From the NCBI GenBank assembly GCA_026770025.1, contig JAMXDE010000015.1, positions 1,302,001-1,366,000 on the forward strand: DNA of 64,000 nucleotides. The letters run 5' to 3'. A program made the position numbers and the translations under genes. A model generated the notes under the pieces. It searched no databases and was not told the DNA's origin. It saw only the letters and a program-made list of their open reading frames with translations. The stretch is from Craspedostauros australis (taxonomy: Eukaryota; Bacillariophyta; Bacillariophyceae; Mastogloiales; Achnanthaceae). Of the stretch, positions 53,587 to 64,000 are shown in pieces (position 1 is the first letter of the stretch; each line of letters opens with the position of its first letter).

Positions 53587-55944
53587 CTACTGACTGCTGC
53601 TGCCGCCGAACCATCCAGAGAAGAACCCACCAGCCGAAGCTCCATCTTGCTGTCTGCTCGATTCCTCAACCAGATGTGCATCGATATACTGCTGGATATG
53701 GTCGGCTGCGTCCGAATAGTGAGTGGCATGGTCGTAGGCCAGATCGTAGAACACACCCTTACATGGAATTGGCAGCGTCATGGGTGGAACATCAACCAGC
53801 ATGGGCCCGGCATCCATGTCCGCGAGGCGTTGCAGAAGGCAGCGGTTAGAATTCGCAGCGCCAGATGACGACGATGACGTCCTGCCTGAGAGCAAAGCAT
53901 TCATCGCCAGGGCGGATTCGACCGCGGCAACACCACCTGCCAGCTGCTCATCGAGCAACGTCTCCAACTCGTTCATGTGCTTCTCAGAGTTCTCCATATC
54001 CTCGTCACATGCCGCGATCTCTTCCAAGGCGCGTTTGGTCAGTTGTTGAGAATGACGCAACAGGGCCAACGCCTGCGGATGCTGCTGCCGGTGCTCGTAG
54101 TAATGCATTCCCATGTGGTACGTTTTGAATGCACGGAGTCTGTAGCAGTTGGCCATCGCCTGCAATGCAAACTCATCCTCGTCGCCACCATCTTCGGGGT
54201 GCTGCTCGAGAGACAGCAAGGAGTTCGCGTACTGGTAGAGGGATTGGTAGATGTGCGCGCGTTCGGCATGGGCGGTCCGGTCGACAGTCTGGAGCAGTCC
54301 GCTCGTGTGCTGCGATACAGCACGCACTTTTTGGTACTCGAAGTACGACTTCCAGAGCTTCCATTGTTGCAATTTGGCGGTGTTCGTGCCGCTCGTCAGC
54401 GATTGGATTTGAGCCTGGCTCAACGTCAAGGCATCATCCAGAACGGAGAGCAACGACAGGAACTGGGCTTCCTGCTTGCCATCCGTCGCGGATGCCTTGG
54501 CATTCGCAGAGTCATCTGTTTTCGCCTCACCGTCATCACCTGCCGACTTGCCAACGTCCGATGAGATGCCCGCAGCATCCAAGCTGGAGAGCTTGAGTAA
54601 GACAACACGCAAGTCTTTGTGGTGATCCACGACGAGCGTGTGACCACGGAAATCGATGGCCAGGCTGGAATCAGCATCCGTCGCCGCGCTCCGCTCCGAT
54701 CCTGGTGCCACAGGTTCTTGCGGGAGCTCAGCGTCGTCACCCTCGCCGCTGCTCTCTTTGCACTCGTACTGGCAGTATCTGAAGAGAGGTCGGAGAACGG
54801 TCTCGGCGCGGTTCATGAAGAACTCCTTCCTTTCCAGGAAGGCGCGGTTCTCATCGATAGCACTCGCGCTGTTGTTGCTGTTCTCTTTGGCCTCATTCTC
54901 GATTGGTTGCGCCAGGTCGAAGCAGAATCGCATGGCATTTGCATATTCGACGCATGCTGCCTGTCGTTGCAAGTTTACCATGCCATGCCATGCCATCGCA
55001 TTCCATTGTATTATGTTGCGGTATCGGAAGATGCATGATTCAATGAGAGCGTTTGAAGCATCGGTGAAGACATGAGATCGTGGGAAATGAAAGAGCAGTA
55101 GGAGCGAAGGCATGAATCGGGAGGGGTGAGCATCACTATGCATGACTTTGCATGAATCGAAAGGAACCGATAGGTAACCATCCAGATCAAGCCAAATCAA
55201 CTCCGTGATGACAGTCAATGCGGCCGATGCCATCCATCCATGCAGCAACAAACGCCAGAGGACTAACACGACACAGCACAGAACAGCACACAATGGAATG
55301 GAATAGAACAAACTCACTTTGTATTGCGTCCTTTCAAGCGCGAAGGTCGCCTTGATCCAGCTGACGTAGGCCTGGATTTCGAGCAACGTCAATGCCGTCA
55401 CGTTGCCCTCCTGGCTCGTTGCCAGACCGTGCAGCTCCTGCGCATACGATTGCGCCTTCTTGAGACGACGCACGACATGCGATCGCTGCTTCGCGGTCGG
55501 ATTGGGATGCTGCTGCTTGAGTTCGCAGGCCTGGGCCCACGCGCGCTCTGCCTGCACGAACGAGATCCACAGCAGCACATCCTGTTGCAGCGGCTTGCTG
55601 TGGATTTCTTCCGCGTGTTGTTGGCTGATGGAGCAGTAGGCGTGCATGTTGCGTTGCTGACCGGATTTGGACTTGCCGCTGTTCTTCGACTTGCCGCCAT
55701 CCGCCGCGCCAGTCGCCGGTTTGCCCTGGTATTTGGCGGAGTGGATCATGAAGCGTTTGGCCGATTTGTCGGAATGCCTCAACCTTGCCAGGCGCCTCGT
55801 GCAGTATCCGTGGTACTGTCGGTAGTCGTCATGGCGCACGCCGTGGGTGTTCTGCGCCACATCCAACCAAGCATGGAAGCGGATGTCGAAGTGCTTCGGT
55901 TCGAGCTCCGTTGTCTCAGCTTCGGCCTGCCCATCCGATGCCAT
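53587..55944 (-). CDS. SRP68: Signal recognition particle subunit SRP68
   Basis: Exon 1, 55318-55944 (209 codons), and exon 2, 53587-54960 (457 codons), join phase 0 (ERTQYK|AACVEYANAM), giving 666 residues; the human protein is 627. Recognisable features are the RNA-binding N-terminal region (HGVRHDDYRQYHGYCTRRLARLR), the WISFVQAERAWAQACELK helix with its HVVRRLKKAQSYAQELH continuation, TPR-like helices, and the C-terminal KGVFYDLAYDH and GGFFSGWFGG tail. SRP68 with SRP72 binds 7S RNA and helps target ribosomes to the ER. The intron is 357 bases, a multiple of three, with no in-frame stop, so an unspliced reading would add 119 hydrophobic residues. ATG 55944 was chosen because the longer frame begins at a non-ATG codon. 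Confidence 0.93.
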   Translation of the reverse strand: MASDGQAEAETTELEPKHFDIRFHAWLDVAQNTHGVRHDDYRQYHGYCTRRLARLRHSDKSAKRFMIHSAKYQGKPATGAADGGKSKNSGKSKSGQQRNMHAYCSISQQHAEEIHSKPLQQDVLLWISFVQAERAWAQACELKQQHPNPTAKQRSHVVRRLKKAQSYAQELHGLATSQEGNVTALTLLEIQAYVSWIKATFALERTQYKVSLFYSIPLCAVLCCVVLVLWRLLLHGWMASAALTVITELIWLDLDGYLSVPFDSCKVMHSDAHPSRFMPSLLLLFHFPRSHVFTDASNALIESCIFRYRNIIQWNAMAWHGMVNLQRQAACVEYANAMRFCFDLAQPIENEAKENSNNSASAIDENRAFLERKEFFMNRAETVLRPLFRYCQYECKESSGEGDDAELPQEPVAPGSERSAATDADSSLAIDFRGHTLVVDHHKDLRVVLLKLSSLDAAGISSDVGKSAGDDGEAKTDDSANAKASATDGKQEAQFLSLLSVLDDALTLSQAQIQSLTSGTNTAKLQQWKLWKSYFEYQKVRAVSQHTSGLLQTVDRTAHAERAHIYQSLYQYANSLLSLEQHPEDGGDEDEFALQAMANCYRLRAFKTYHMGMHYYEHRQQHPQALALLRHSQQLTKRALEEIAACDEDMENSEKHMNELETLLDEQLAGGVAAVESALAMNALLSGRTSSSSSGAANSNRCLLQRLADMDAGPMLVDVPPMTLPIPCKGVFYDLAYDHATHYSDAADHIQQYIDAHLVEESSRQQDGASAGGFFSGWFGGSSSQ

Positions 55945-57114
55945 CTTGAGATCTCCTTCTGCGCTTGCTTGTTGTCGCCTTGTTCGTGTTGGTATCACAC
56001 CGTGTGTGTTGTTGCGGAGGATGGTAGAGTTTTGGTACGAGTGCGTATGTACCTGTGTGTCTATTCCTTGACAGTCGCTCGCTCTGGAGAGGCCTGTTAG
56101 TCTGCCAAGGAGTGCCGTCGCTGGATCTATCCGGAGTGCGATGCAGGTCAAGCTGAAGAGCGGCGAAAGATCTCACCGTCGCCATCGTCGCCTCCTTTTC
56201 GCTGCGTTTCGATCTTGCCGTCTGTGTTTGTCCTTTCGTCGAAGATCGTTGTTCTCCATCCATCAGTCTGTCTGTCTGTCTGTCTGTCGGTGAAAAAAAC
56301 GACTCACAGGATTTCAGATTTCCATTGTTGCTTTCGACTGGTCGGACCTTCCATGAGGCGAACTTCGGCGTTTGGCGCTCTCGCGATTGGAAGAACAAAC
56401 TGGATCGTGTGTATCATTGAGAACACGGCATCATGATTCCTCCGCGATACGACCAAATGACAACACCTGGTACCTCGATGGACATGTGTTTAACGTTTTC
56501 ACGACGACAGGACCGAACACCGTATCCCGAACACACATAATTCAAGAACGGTTGATTTGTCATCGGGAACAAAATATGTGCCCGCTTCGCACCAATGACA
56601 ACAAAACCATTCCACTGACACCACATAAACAATCCCGCGTGCGAGCACAACACAATCACTTTTCGCAAGGCAACATCATCGCAATGCAACGCCGACACCA
56701 TCAGCGGCAATGCAAGCACCCGCCGATTCTTTGTGCGGAATTCGCGGGTGGGATGTGATTGTATTGCATCCCAAAAAGCGCCCAAAAGAGCACCTGGTGC
56801 GGAGACTCAATAGTGTCGGCTGGTGGCTGGTTGGTTCCTGCGTTGCTTGATCGGTTAGTTGGTGCGTTGCGCGTGATTGATTTCATCGTCGCGTCGAAGC
56901 GAGTTGCGTGATCGATCCGTCCATCATCTCTTGGTCAAGTCCGTCTGACGAAGTTCCACGGCCTCGCACAATACTCTTCCAACTGCTCTCTGCCATACGA
57001 GCACATGTCATACACTTGCTCTGCCATACTTTCTTACCACAGTCCACAATTTATCGTTGCAACAGCATTGATCAGAGAGACGAAGACCATTGTCAACAGC
57101 GCTGTTCATACCAC
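55945..57114. other. Divergent promoter region between SRP68 and the duplicated-module gene
   Basis: No gene supported. It contains the (CTGT)n run at 56266-56288. The two flanking genes are transcribed away from each other, so both promoters lie here. Confidence 0.6.
56266..56288. repeat. (CTGT)n microsatellite
   Basis: Five to six CTGT units, directly visible. Confidence 0.9.
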
Positions 57115-58719
57115 ATGCATCACGAGGACAAGATGAGTGAACGCAGCCAGCCATCGAATGAAAGAGAGGCGCTCTCCATGCTCCAGCAATGCGACGGATT
57201 GCAGTCGCCAACGCCATCAGCTCCTTCTGCCGGTGGTGTGGCGATGCCTCCCCCATGCCCCGCCCTGCACTCCAAATCACCAAACTCTGTCATGATCGAC
57301 CACAAGACCATCACCCATCCACTGGATGCGAAGCATGTGACGATTCCGCAGGCAGTGCGCGCTTCCATCTCGCTGGATGGTGAAGACGTGAGAGTCGTTG
57401 GCTTCAACTTCGATGCGACCATCAGGCATGATCATCCCGATGACGACGACGATGGTGAGAGCAGCAGGGATGCCAGGATGGCGGAGCTTTGGTACACAGC
57501 AACAGAGCTGAAGCGCATCCATGGAGATTGCGTCAAGGAGATCACCAACATGAATCCGACCAAACACCACGAAGCACGAACTCTGGCAACAAAGTCGAAG
57601 CAGAAGCAGAGCGGTGCACATGACACCAACGATCGCCGCAGCAACCATGCCGCGCCTCGGGGCTTGGAGTCCTTCGGCCGTCGGCGTGAGATGGAGACCA
57701 GAAAGCAGCGGAAGGATTGTATCGACGCAGTTCTCAACGAGCAAAGCATGCACCTGCAGGAACGTACAAAGCGTGACGCCACAGCTCTCGCGGATGCCAG
57801 CCGTAAGTTCAGCGACGGCGCCAGACAGTCTGCCCACTACATGGGACGCAAAGATGCGCAAGATGCCGACTACGCGCATCATCGTCGGCAACAATCAAAG
57901 CAACAGTCGGAAGAGACGGGGGAAGGCCAACAAGTGACCACACGATCGAAGCCGCGACAGGTGAGGAGAGCGAGAAAGCCGAGATTGAGTCCGAATCGCA
58001 CCCGATCGAGGCGACGCTTGCCATCGAGAAGAGCCAACGAGGAGCGGGATGAAGACAAATCTGTTGATGAAACATCCGACCATTCCTCCTGCTGCAGTTC
58101 CGATGTGGGCAGCGATGATACCACCGCTGACCAAACGGTGTCATCAGACGACGCCTCCGCGTCGGAAGCGTCGATGGTAAGCACAACGAAGCAACAGGTG
58201 AGGGTTTCGTTCGGGTCGCATGTGCGCGTTCGCAAGATTCCACCCCTTTCCACCTACACGGCGCAGCAACGTACCGACATGTGGTACAACGGCAAAGAGA
58301 TGCGCGCCATGCGACAGCAACGCAGCATCATGGCGCAGCAACTGAAGCAGAACAAGTACATCGACGACCTTTCCAGAGGACTCATCATGCGTGGATCCGA
58401 GAACATCTTCTCTAGCAGGGCCAAGAAACGCCACGAGATGAGAGATCGGGCGTGCGATGTCGTATTCGCGGAACAAGATCGACAGTACCAAGCGTACGCA
58501 GAACAGAAAAGGGCGGATGTTGAACAGGGCCTCGACGACGATGGCGGCAGATCTGAGTTCCAATACGATTTTGACAGAATTGCAAAGCTCTATGAGAAGC
58601 TGTCCTTTCCATGCGTCAAGCTCGGGATTCACCGTGGCATCGCGGATGAGCGCGATTCGATTGTGGATTACAAAGAATGGATTGAGAACGACGCAAGTTC
58701 TCAATCCGAGAACAACTAA
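57115..58719 (+). CDS. Diatom-type protein with an internally duplicated W-Y / R-G-L-E module; function unknown
   Basis: A single exon of 534 residues from ATG 57115 (57133 is an alternative); upstream the frame is open only from a GTG. Module A, about 91-230, reads VRVVGFNFDATIR, ELWYTATELKRI, RGLESFGRRREMETRKQR and DAVLNEQ. Module B, about 360-530, repeats the order: VRVSFGSHVRVRKIP, DMWYNGKEMRAMRQQ, RGLIMRGSENIFSSRAKKR, DVVFAEQDRQ, then an IAKLYEKLSFPCVKLGIHRG end. An Arg/Ser-rich linker separates them. Similar single-module proteins are common in diatoms and have no assigned function. The helix-rich charged modules suggest protein or nucleic-acid contact. It is divergent from SRP68. Confidence 0.78.
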   Translation: MHHEDKMSERSQPSNEREALSMLQQCDGLQSPTPSAPSAGGVAMPPPCPALHSKSPNSVMIDHKTITHPLDAKHVTIPQAVRASISLDGEDVRVVGFNFDATIRHDHPDDDDDGESSRDARMAELWYTATELKRIHGDCVKEITNMNPTKHHEARTLATKSKQKQSGAHDTNDRRSNHAAPRGLESFGRRREMETRKQRKDCIDAVLNEQSMHLQERTKRDATALADASRKFSDGARQSAHYMGRKDAQDADYAHHRRQQSKQQSEETGEGQQVTTRSKPRQVRRARKPRLSPNRTRSRRRLPSRRANEERDEDKSVDETSDHSSCCSSDVGSDDTTADQTVSSDDASASEASMVSTTKQQVRVSFGSHVRVRKIPPLSTYTAQQRTDMWYNGKEMRAMRQQRSIMAQQLKQNKYIDDLSRGLIMRGSENIFSSRAKKRHEMRDRACDVVFAEQDRQYQAYAEQKRADVEQGLDDDGGRSEFQYDFDRIAKLYEKLSFPCVKLGIHRGIADERDSIVDYKEWIENDASSQSENN

Positions 58720-60262
58720 GCTAGATAGAGTAGAGTGATTGTAGACTAGCCTCTTTTGCGTGGCTGTGTGTTCATGACTAAATAGTTGACTGGGAGGACT
58801 CAATCTACAACTACTGATGTCATTCGTGACGTCAACAAGTTCTCAACACACCACGATTTCGAAAGTTCTTCCGGACAACAACCAAGACAGGCGAAATTCT
58901 GTTCGCTTGGTCTCGTGGCGTGTGCGAAGTGATGTGATGGGTTGGCGAACACGATGATGAGCGACGCGAAGAACAAACCCTCTCCGCTCGACGATGATGT
59001 TGAGTCGTCTCGCAAGATCATTGTCACGTACGCGCTCTCTGCTGGATACCTTGTAATAGTACATGCAGTAGCAGAGTAGGTGCGTTCGAATTGCACGTGG
59101 TAGTCGTACGACTACCAATACGACAGTGGAGTGCGATGTGCGCGGATGCGCGCATGAACATTTGACATGTGGTGGTGCTGGGAGCAGGGGAAATAGTCGT
59201 CGCTCAAAAAAAAAAGGCTGTTTTTTTGCACTTGTTCACGAGCATTTCCCCGCATCAGACTGATACGACCAATGCTGTCTTCAAGTAACCCCCGCTGGGG
59301 TAGTATCAATCGAGACACGGTGCTACACCCAACAACTCACTTCTGCGCGGCGCACAGGTGTCGTGTCGTTGTTTTTTGCCACCTTCGCGTGTTCGCGCTC
59401 TTCTGCTTTCCTTTCTTGCGTCTTTCCTCATGTCGCGACAATGTTGTCCTTTTCGATTTCGTTCCTCGTTCCGTGCTGTGTGTTCCCACACATCCACCAC
59501 AGAGAACATGGCACCGCACCACAGCACACAAAACAAATCGCAAAACAACTCGACGCAATCCAACACCACATCGCACAACATGACAGAGCATCCCACAGCA
59601 TCGCACAGCATCCCACAATGCCATGCCACATCACACAACCTCACACACCATCCCACACCATCGCACACCATCGCACACCATCCCACACCATCCCACACCG
59701 TCGCACACCGTCGCACACCATCGCACACCATCCCACACCGTCGCACACGAGGCAACGCAACTGCACACACCATCACTCAGCATCACAGCATCACACAACA
59801 CCGCGCGCTGTTACACGTCGACACAGCACGTTTGCACTGTCGACGTATTGTTCATGAACGGAGTTGGCACCTGCCCCCTCTGTTTTCTGACCGACCAACT
59901 TCGGCACATGTGTGTGCCTGCCTTGCCTTGCTTGCATGGTGTTGTTATCACATCGCTTGCTTGTCCATCCAATCTCCTTTAGATTGAACTCGTTTGGACC
60001 TGGGGTTGCATGGTGCCTGTGTGGTTGGCTCTCTCCTCTTGCCAGTCTGTATGTTGCCTTCGTTTTAGCTTCGATGTGGGTGTGGATCTCATGCGGTTTC
60101 GCGTTCCATTCCGGACATGGTTGATGCTGACAACAACTCCACGTTCATGCACATGAACACAATGCACGACTGCACAGTCATGTTGACCGCATCGCAGAGC
60201 GATGTACTAGATCAGAGAGTAGTTCGGTGTGTTAGTCAGTGTTCTACATCAGTTATCGCTAG
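58720..60262. other. Intergenic region with short tandem repeats
   Basis: No gene supported. The stacked ORFs at 59306-59990 on both strands are products of the repeat array at 59565-59750. Confidence 0.6.
59565..59750. repeat. 10-bp minisatellite, CATCGCACAC / CATCCCACAC
   Basis: Clean decamers run from about 59641 to 59749; degenerate copies begin at about 59565. The units resemble the octamers of the piggyBac minisatellite (CATCGCAG) but have a different period. Confidence 0.9.
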
Positions 60263-61368
60263 TTAGGTAGTCCTACTGTCGTTTGGGTCGGCCTCCATTA
60301 CGCGATCCAGGTGCTCACCGAGTGCCTCGCGCAATCTCATCCGAGCCAGCTTTCGTTCCACCACCGGAAAGGGATCGAACAGTGGAGAACCACCAACAAG
60401 CTCAATTTGCGTAATGGTGGCAACCGCATTAAAGGCAAGAATGTGTTTGTCGGTGTCATGTCGCCACGCATTTCTCATACATGCCCAGTGCTTCAGCCGT
60501 CGGTTAACAGTCTCATGTCTTGCACGCAGAATCTTGTCAGTGACGTACTTGGGAGGCAAAACGCGTTCATCCCCAATGTATCCTTTGTCGGCGACAACAA
60601 CTTCGCCGTCCATCAGCTTGTTTTTTAAACCGAAACGGAAGATGCTGAGATCGTTCCACATGCCACAAGGAAAGGGTCCATTGGTCCAGACGATCTCTCC
60701 ACCAACAATCGAGAGGGCGACCTCATACCGGACACCCGGACCCTTGAACTTCTGTGAAAACCATCCCTCTGTGAACGGTTGCGGTTCTTCGATGCGAATG
60801 TCGACTCCGTCAACAGTGACAAGCGCTTTGTCGTCTTCGGACACTCCACGAAAACGATTGGGCCAGTGAATCTGCAGTATTTATGCGCGACATGTTAGTG
60901 CTTTGTTGGAGAAGTAAATGGAACACGAAAGAACCAATGTTGATCAATTTGCGGACTTACCACATCCTGCTTTACTCGGCTCACTAAGTCCAGCATGATC
61001 CAGACCCATTTGCGGAGTGTGGTGCGATTTGTGCCCAACCACACAGACAGAATGGCCTCTGTGGAGTACTGCTTCAGAAACGCCGCTGTCCAAAGAATGT
61101 GCTTCGCCTGCATGTCATGCCGACATAGCCCAGCTTGTCCGATTTCATTCCACAACGTGTGTAGAACCGTTCCTGTTGTGCCAAAAAAGGAAAGAAAAAT
61201 TCGTTGATTATCTGCTGTGTTACCGAGTCGCTTGATCTCTTCCATGCTGAGGGAAACGTCAATGATGGACCAACCCAGCCAGTCGAAGGTCCCGGGGGTG
61301 AGCGCGTACAGGGGTAATCCGTCCGACATGTTTCGGCAGGCGCTTTTTCGGTTTTGTGACAGTTGCAT
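60263..61368 (-). CDS. PIF/Harbinger-like transposase, copy B (two exons)
   Basis: Exon 1, 60961-61368 (136 codons), and exon 2, 60263-60871 (202 codons plus stop), join phase 0 (KQDV|IHWPNRFRG) over an 89-bp intron (GTAAGT...CTGCAG), giving 338 residues. The N-terminal half contains TTGTVLHTLWNEIGQAGL and the DNA-recognition-like GTNRTTLRKWVWIML. The DDE residues are in VTVDGVDIRIEEP, VVADKGYIGDER and RARHETVNRRLKHW. The intron sits at the same place and has nearly the same length as in copy A, although the proteins differ widely, so they are distinct families of one lineage. No internal stop is seen. Terminal inverted repeats were not recognised. Confidence 0.88.
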
Positions 61369-63209
61369 AATCCCAACCCAACTCGAGCCTGGTTTGAGAT
61401 GATTTACTTTTTATCTTGTGTCGGTGTCAGCGTCGACAAGCCACTGCGCGCTGTCGTGCTGACACCAATACCAGACAGCCGCCACCTCCGCGGTGGGTGC
61501 CGTTTGTTCCTACAAACGTGAATCATTTGCTGTTCTTTGTGTCAACACATGAAGCGTGTGCATCCGTCGCTATCTTGCGCTGCATGACGAACACAACGAC
61601 CTCCACATCGCAATCAAACGTGAAACAATAATGAGAGGGAGCCATCATGTAGCGCCTATTCACGCTACCATTTTATCATGAAGCCACAACATTGGACATG
61701 GTGGATGCTCCTTACACAGCTTCCTGTCTCTTGCAGGCGTACAACATATTGGATTCAGAGCAAATACATGTAGTAGTGCACTTGTGATTGTAATTTGCTG
61801 ATAGAGCTAGTTGTTCCCGCAATGTGCCTCGTCTTTGCAGGATCCAAAGCAAAACTGCGATGTTACGAACAGTGCCACAAATGCAAGACTCCATCGCCGC
61901 TTCACACTACCAATTGTCTTATCCTTTCAAGTCTTCGGCTTTGACATGGCGTGCCAGGGAAACGTCATTCATGACGGAGACAGGCCAATTTGCTTTCGTC
62001 ACCAGCATTTGTGGTGTGGCATGATGGCTCTCCGCGCGACAGGGTTGATGTCACAAAACAGACCATTGGCAGCGGCACTTAATCACCATGTTTGTTCTGT
62101 ACGACATGGATTGCCCGGCTCTGTGATGACACGTATACACAACATGCCCCTCCTTGGCGACGAAAGATGTACAGTCTCTGTCGTTTCTCCCCAATCTCAC
62201 TCGTGTTTCCCTGCCATGGCGTCACATTGCGTTCGCTCATGCAACTACGATGCCAATGATGGCACTTGACACTGGACGCAGCTGTCATTCCGTGGTACTT
62301 CGTGTTGTTGTTCCTATCCAGCAAAGATATCACTTGAAGTTGCACGGCGGACAATATGCTGTTGCTTTTTGGTGATACGCGGAAAAAGCTCTACCTCGTC
62401 GACGGAGTTCCCTGCATGGTGAGGGACTGCACCGATGTTGGTGTCATCGCAGCGAGGGGCGGGGAAACTCACGTCACGATTGACACCGACGCTCTCTGAC
62501 ATCTGCAATGTTCCATGATGTCAAACAACTACGTCCACGGGCGTGCCACTCCATCCTCACGGATCTCATTGACATGATCTGACGCGGGTCATGCGGTAGG
62601 GCACAGCACCTTGCGTAGCATTGCCGAATTTGTGATGACGTGTGCTGTATCCAAGCATTCCAAGATGGATTATTCGCGGGGAACAGAAAGGTGCAGTAGT
62701 ACTGATGCATGCACATTTAACGCTTGCTGTGGTCGTGTCTTGCATGCACCTGTACATCCCAACGACGACGCGTTATTGCATTCCATGCCATTGGCGGAAC
62801 AAGGTCATTTCTCCTTCCAGTGCTATCGCAAACGCACCAACCACCCCGCGATTCAGGATGACGATGCACAAAGTTCTCCACCGAGGGTGCTGTCTGTCTC
62901 TGGCTCACACTTGATGCCGGACGCGTGTTGGGGGGTGCGGGTGACACGCACTCTCGCCTTCCATGATTGCCTTCGCGACGCACCATTCTCCACGATGACG
63001 TCGTCTTGCATTATTCCACCTGTGCAGAGGCACGTCGTGCACAACATCAAAAACGTCGAACGCATCCCCCCATGCGCAAATGCATGCGCGTGCGGATGCT
63101 TGCACTGCAGATGAACCATGCATGGGCTGCAAACGCACGAAGAGTGCACTGTATTCGCGTATCAACATGTGCTGTGAAAGAATGTGCACTTTCCATACAC
63201 TGTCCGTGT
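61369..63209. other. Intergenic region, no gene recognised
   Basis: Short ORFs only, without domains. Composition becomes rich in GCATGC and TGCA toward the repeat tract that follows. Confidence 0.5.
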
Positions 63210-63590
63210 ACACAGATCGACGTCGCATGCGCATGCACTGCACTTCACGCACTTTTCGTGCACATGCACTGCACTGCACTGTACCGCACTTTTCGTGCAC
63301 ATGCACTGCACTGCACTGTGCTGCACATGCACTTCACATGCACTGCACTGTACTGTACTGTACTGTACTGTACTGTACTGTACTGTACTGTACTGCACTG
63401 CACTGCACATGCACTTTCCGCGCACATGCACTTCACTTCACATGCACATGCACTTTCCGCGCACATGCACTTCACATGCAGATGCACACGCACTTTTCAT
63501 GCACATGCACTTCCCTGCACATGCACTTCCCTGCGCATGCACTTCCCTGCGCATGCACTTCCCTGCGCATGCATTTTCCCTGCAGCTCGT
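63210..63590. repeat. TGCA-rich composite tandem repeat
   Basis: It contains a TGCACTGCAC alternation, a perfect (ACTGT)n run at about 63346-63394, and five 16-bp units of ATGCACTTCCCTGCGC at about 63505-63586. ORFs on both strands here (Cys-Thr-His-rich peptides) come from the repeats. Confidence 0.9.
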
Positions 63591-63904
63591 CAACATGTGG
63601 GATGCCAGATTAGTGTATGTCGTGCGCATGTCGCAGTCATGTCCAAGCGATATCGCAGACGACATTTAGCAAAAATAGCATTTCTCTGTTATACTTGGTT
63701 TGCACGGTTTACCACTGAGCAATAGCAACAAATGGCAAAGCCTACAAGGCAGAAGAGGCGCACAACTGTGCGTGGAATCGGTGTGCCCATGCAGGCTCTA
63801 CAGTCGCCATCGCTTCGTTGACCAAGGTGCAAGTCAGCCACGGATGATTAGCGTTGCAATGGTGTGGAGAAATGTCACCGGGTTGTCGTAGCCATGTCCG
63901 TTGT

Positions 63905-64000
63905 ATGTCTGGGGAAATCAGCGGAGGGGAAAATGCTGACATGCAAATCAGCGGATGGGAAAATACTGACATGCAAATCCGCGGATGGGAAATTGCCAAC
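63905..64000. repeat. 30-bp tandem repeat cut by the window edge
   Basis: About three units of GGGAAAATACTGACATGCAA and ten further bases (ATCAGCGGAT), continuing to the edge. On the minus strand it keeps a frame open, giving a 10-residue period (HPLICMSAFS). Confidence 0.85.

Noticed and set aside
63080-63613. Cys/His-rich small proteins near the window end
   Set aside because: They arise from TGCA-rich tandem repeats and occur in several frames on both strands.

Overview
The window looks like nuclear DNA of a stramenopile, most probably a diatom. Introns are few and short (88 to 357 bases, GT-AG). Several genes belong to families typical of diatoms: a protein with two helicase-associated (HA) repeats, a DUF6824-like protein, a protein built from a duplicated W-Y / R-G-L-E module, and secreted or plastid-type leaders. 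The species cannot be named from sequence alone, and the family assignments rest on motif recognition without any search.

Layout. 0-11.4 kb: the tail of one gene and a leucine-rich paralogue; a decayed FAD monooxygenase; two tandem short-chain dehydrogenases (SDR) separated by a 1-kb terminal-inverted-repeat element; and a DUF6824-like gene carrying one frameshift. 11.8-18.4 kb: a Ty1/copia LTR element with identical LTRs and a 5-bp target duplication, sitting in the short promoter region shared by two divergent genes. 18.6-31.7 kb: the conserved gene block, holding an aldo/keto reductase, frataxin, glycerophosphodiester phosphodiesterase, a giant kinase / zinc finger / PP2C phosphatase fusion, and a secreted protein of unknown function. 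31.7-39.8 kb: 8 kb with no gene I can support. 39.8-41.5 kb: the HA-repeat protein. 41.7-45.9 kb: a piggyBac-like transposon carrying an 8-bp minisatellite of about 1.1 kb. 47-51.3 kb: a Harbinger-like transposase, an array of inverted TTTCCC motifs, and a two-exon gene with an acidic middle. 53.6-58.7 kb: SRP68 and, divergently, the duplicated-module protein. 58.7-64 kb: simple repeats, a second Harbinger-like transposase, and repeats at the window edge.

The host genes do not form one pathway. They include housekeeping functions (protein targeting by SRP68, iron-sulfur assembly by frataxin, phospholipid turnover by GDPD), redox enzymes (two SDRs, an aldo/keto reductase and the dead monooxygenase) and signalling (the kinase-phosphatase fusion). 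The strongest candidate for a distinctive system is the 1590-residue kinase-C2H2-PP2C fusion at 25.1-29.8 kb, in which opposing enzymatic activities share one chain. Next in interest are the 8-bp minisatellite that stays open in all three forward frames and runs into the piggyBac transposase frame, and the folded-back TTTCCC array at 49 kb.
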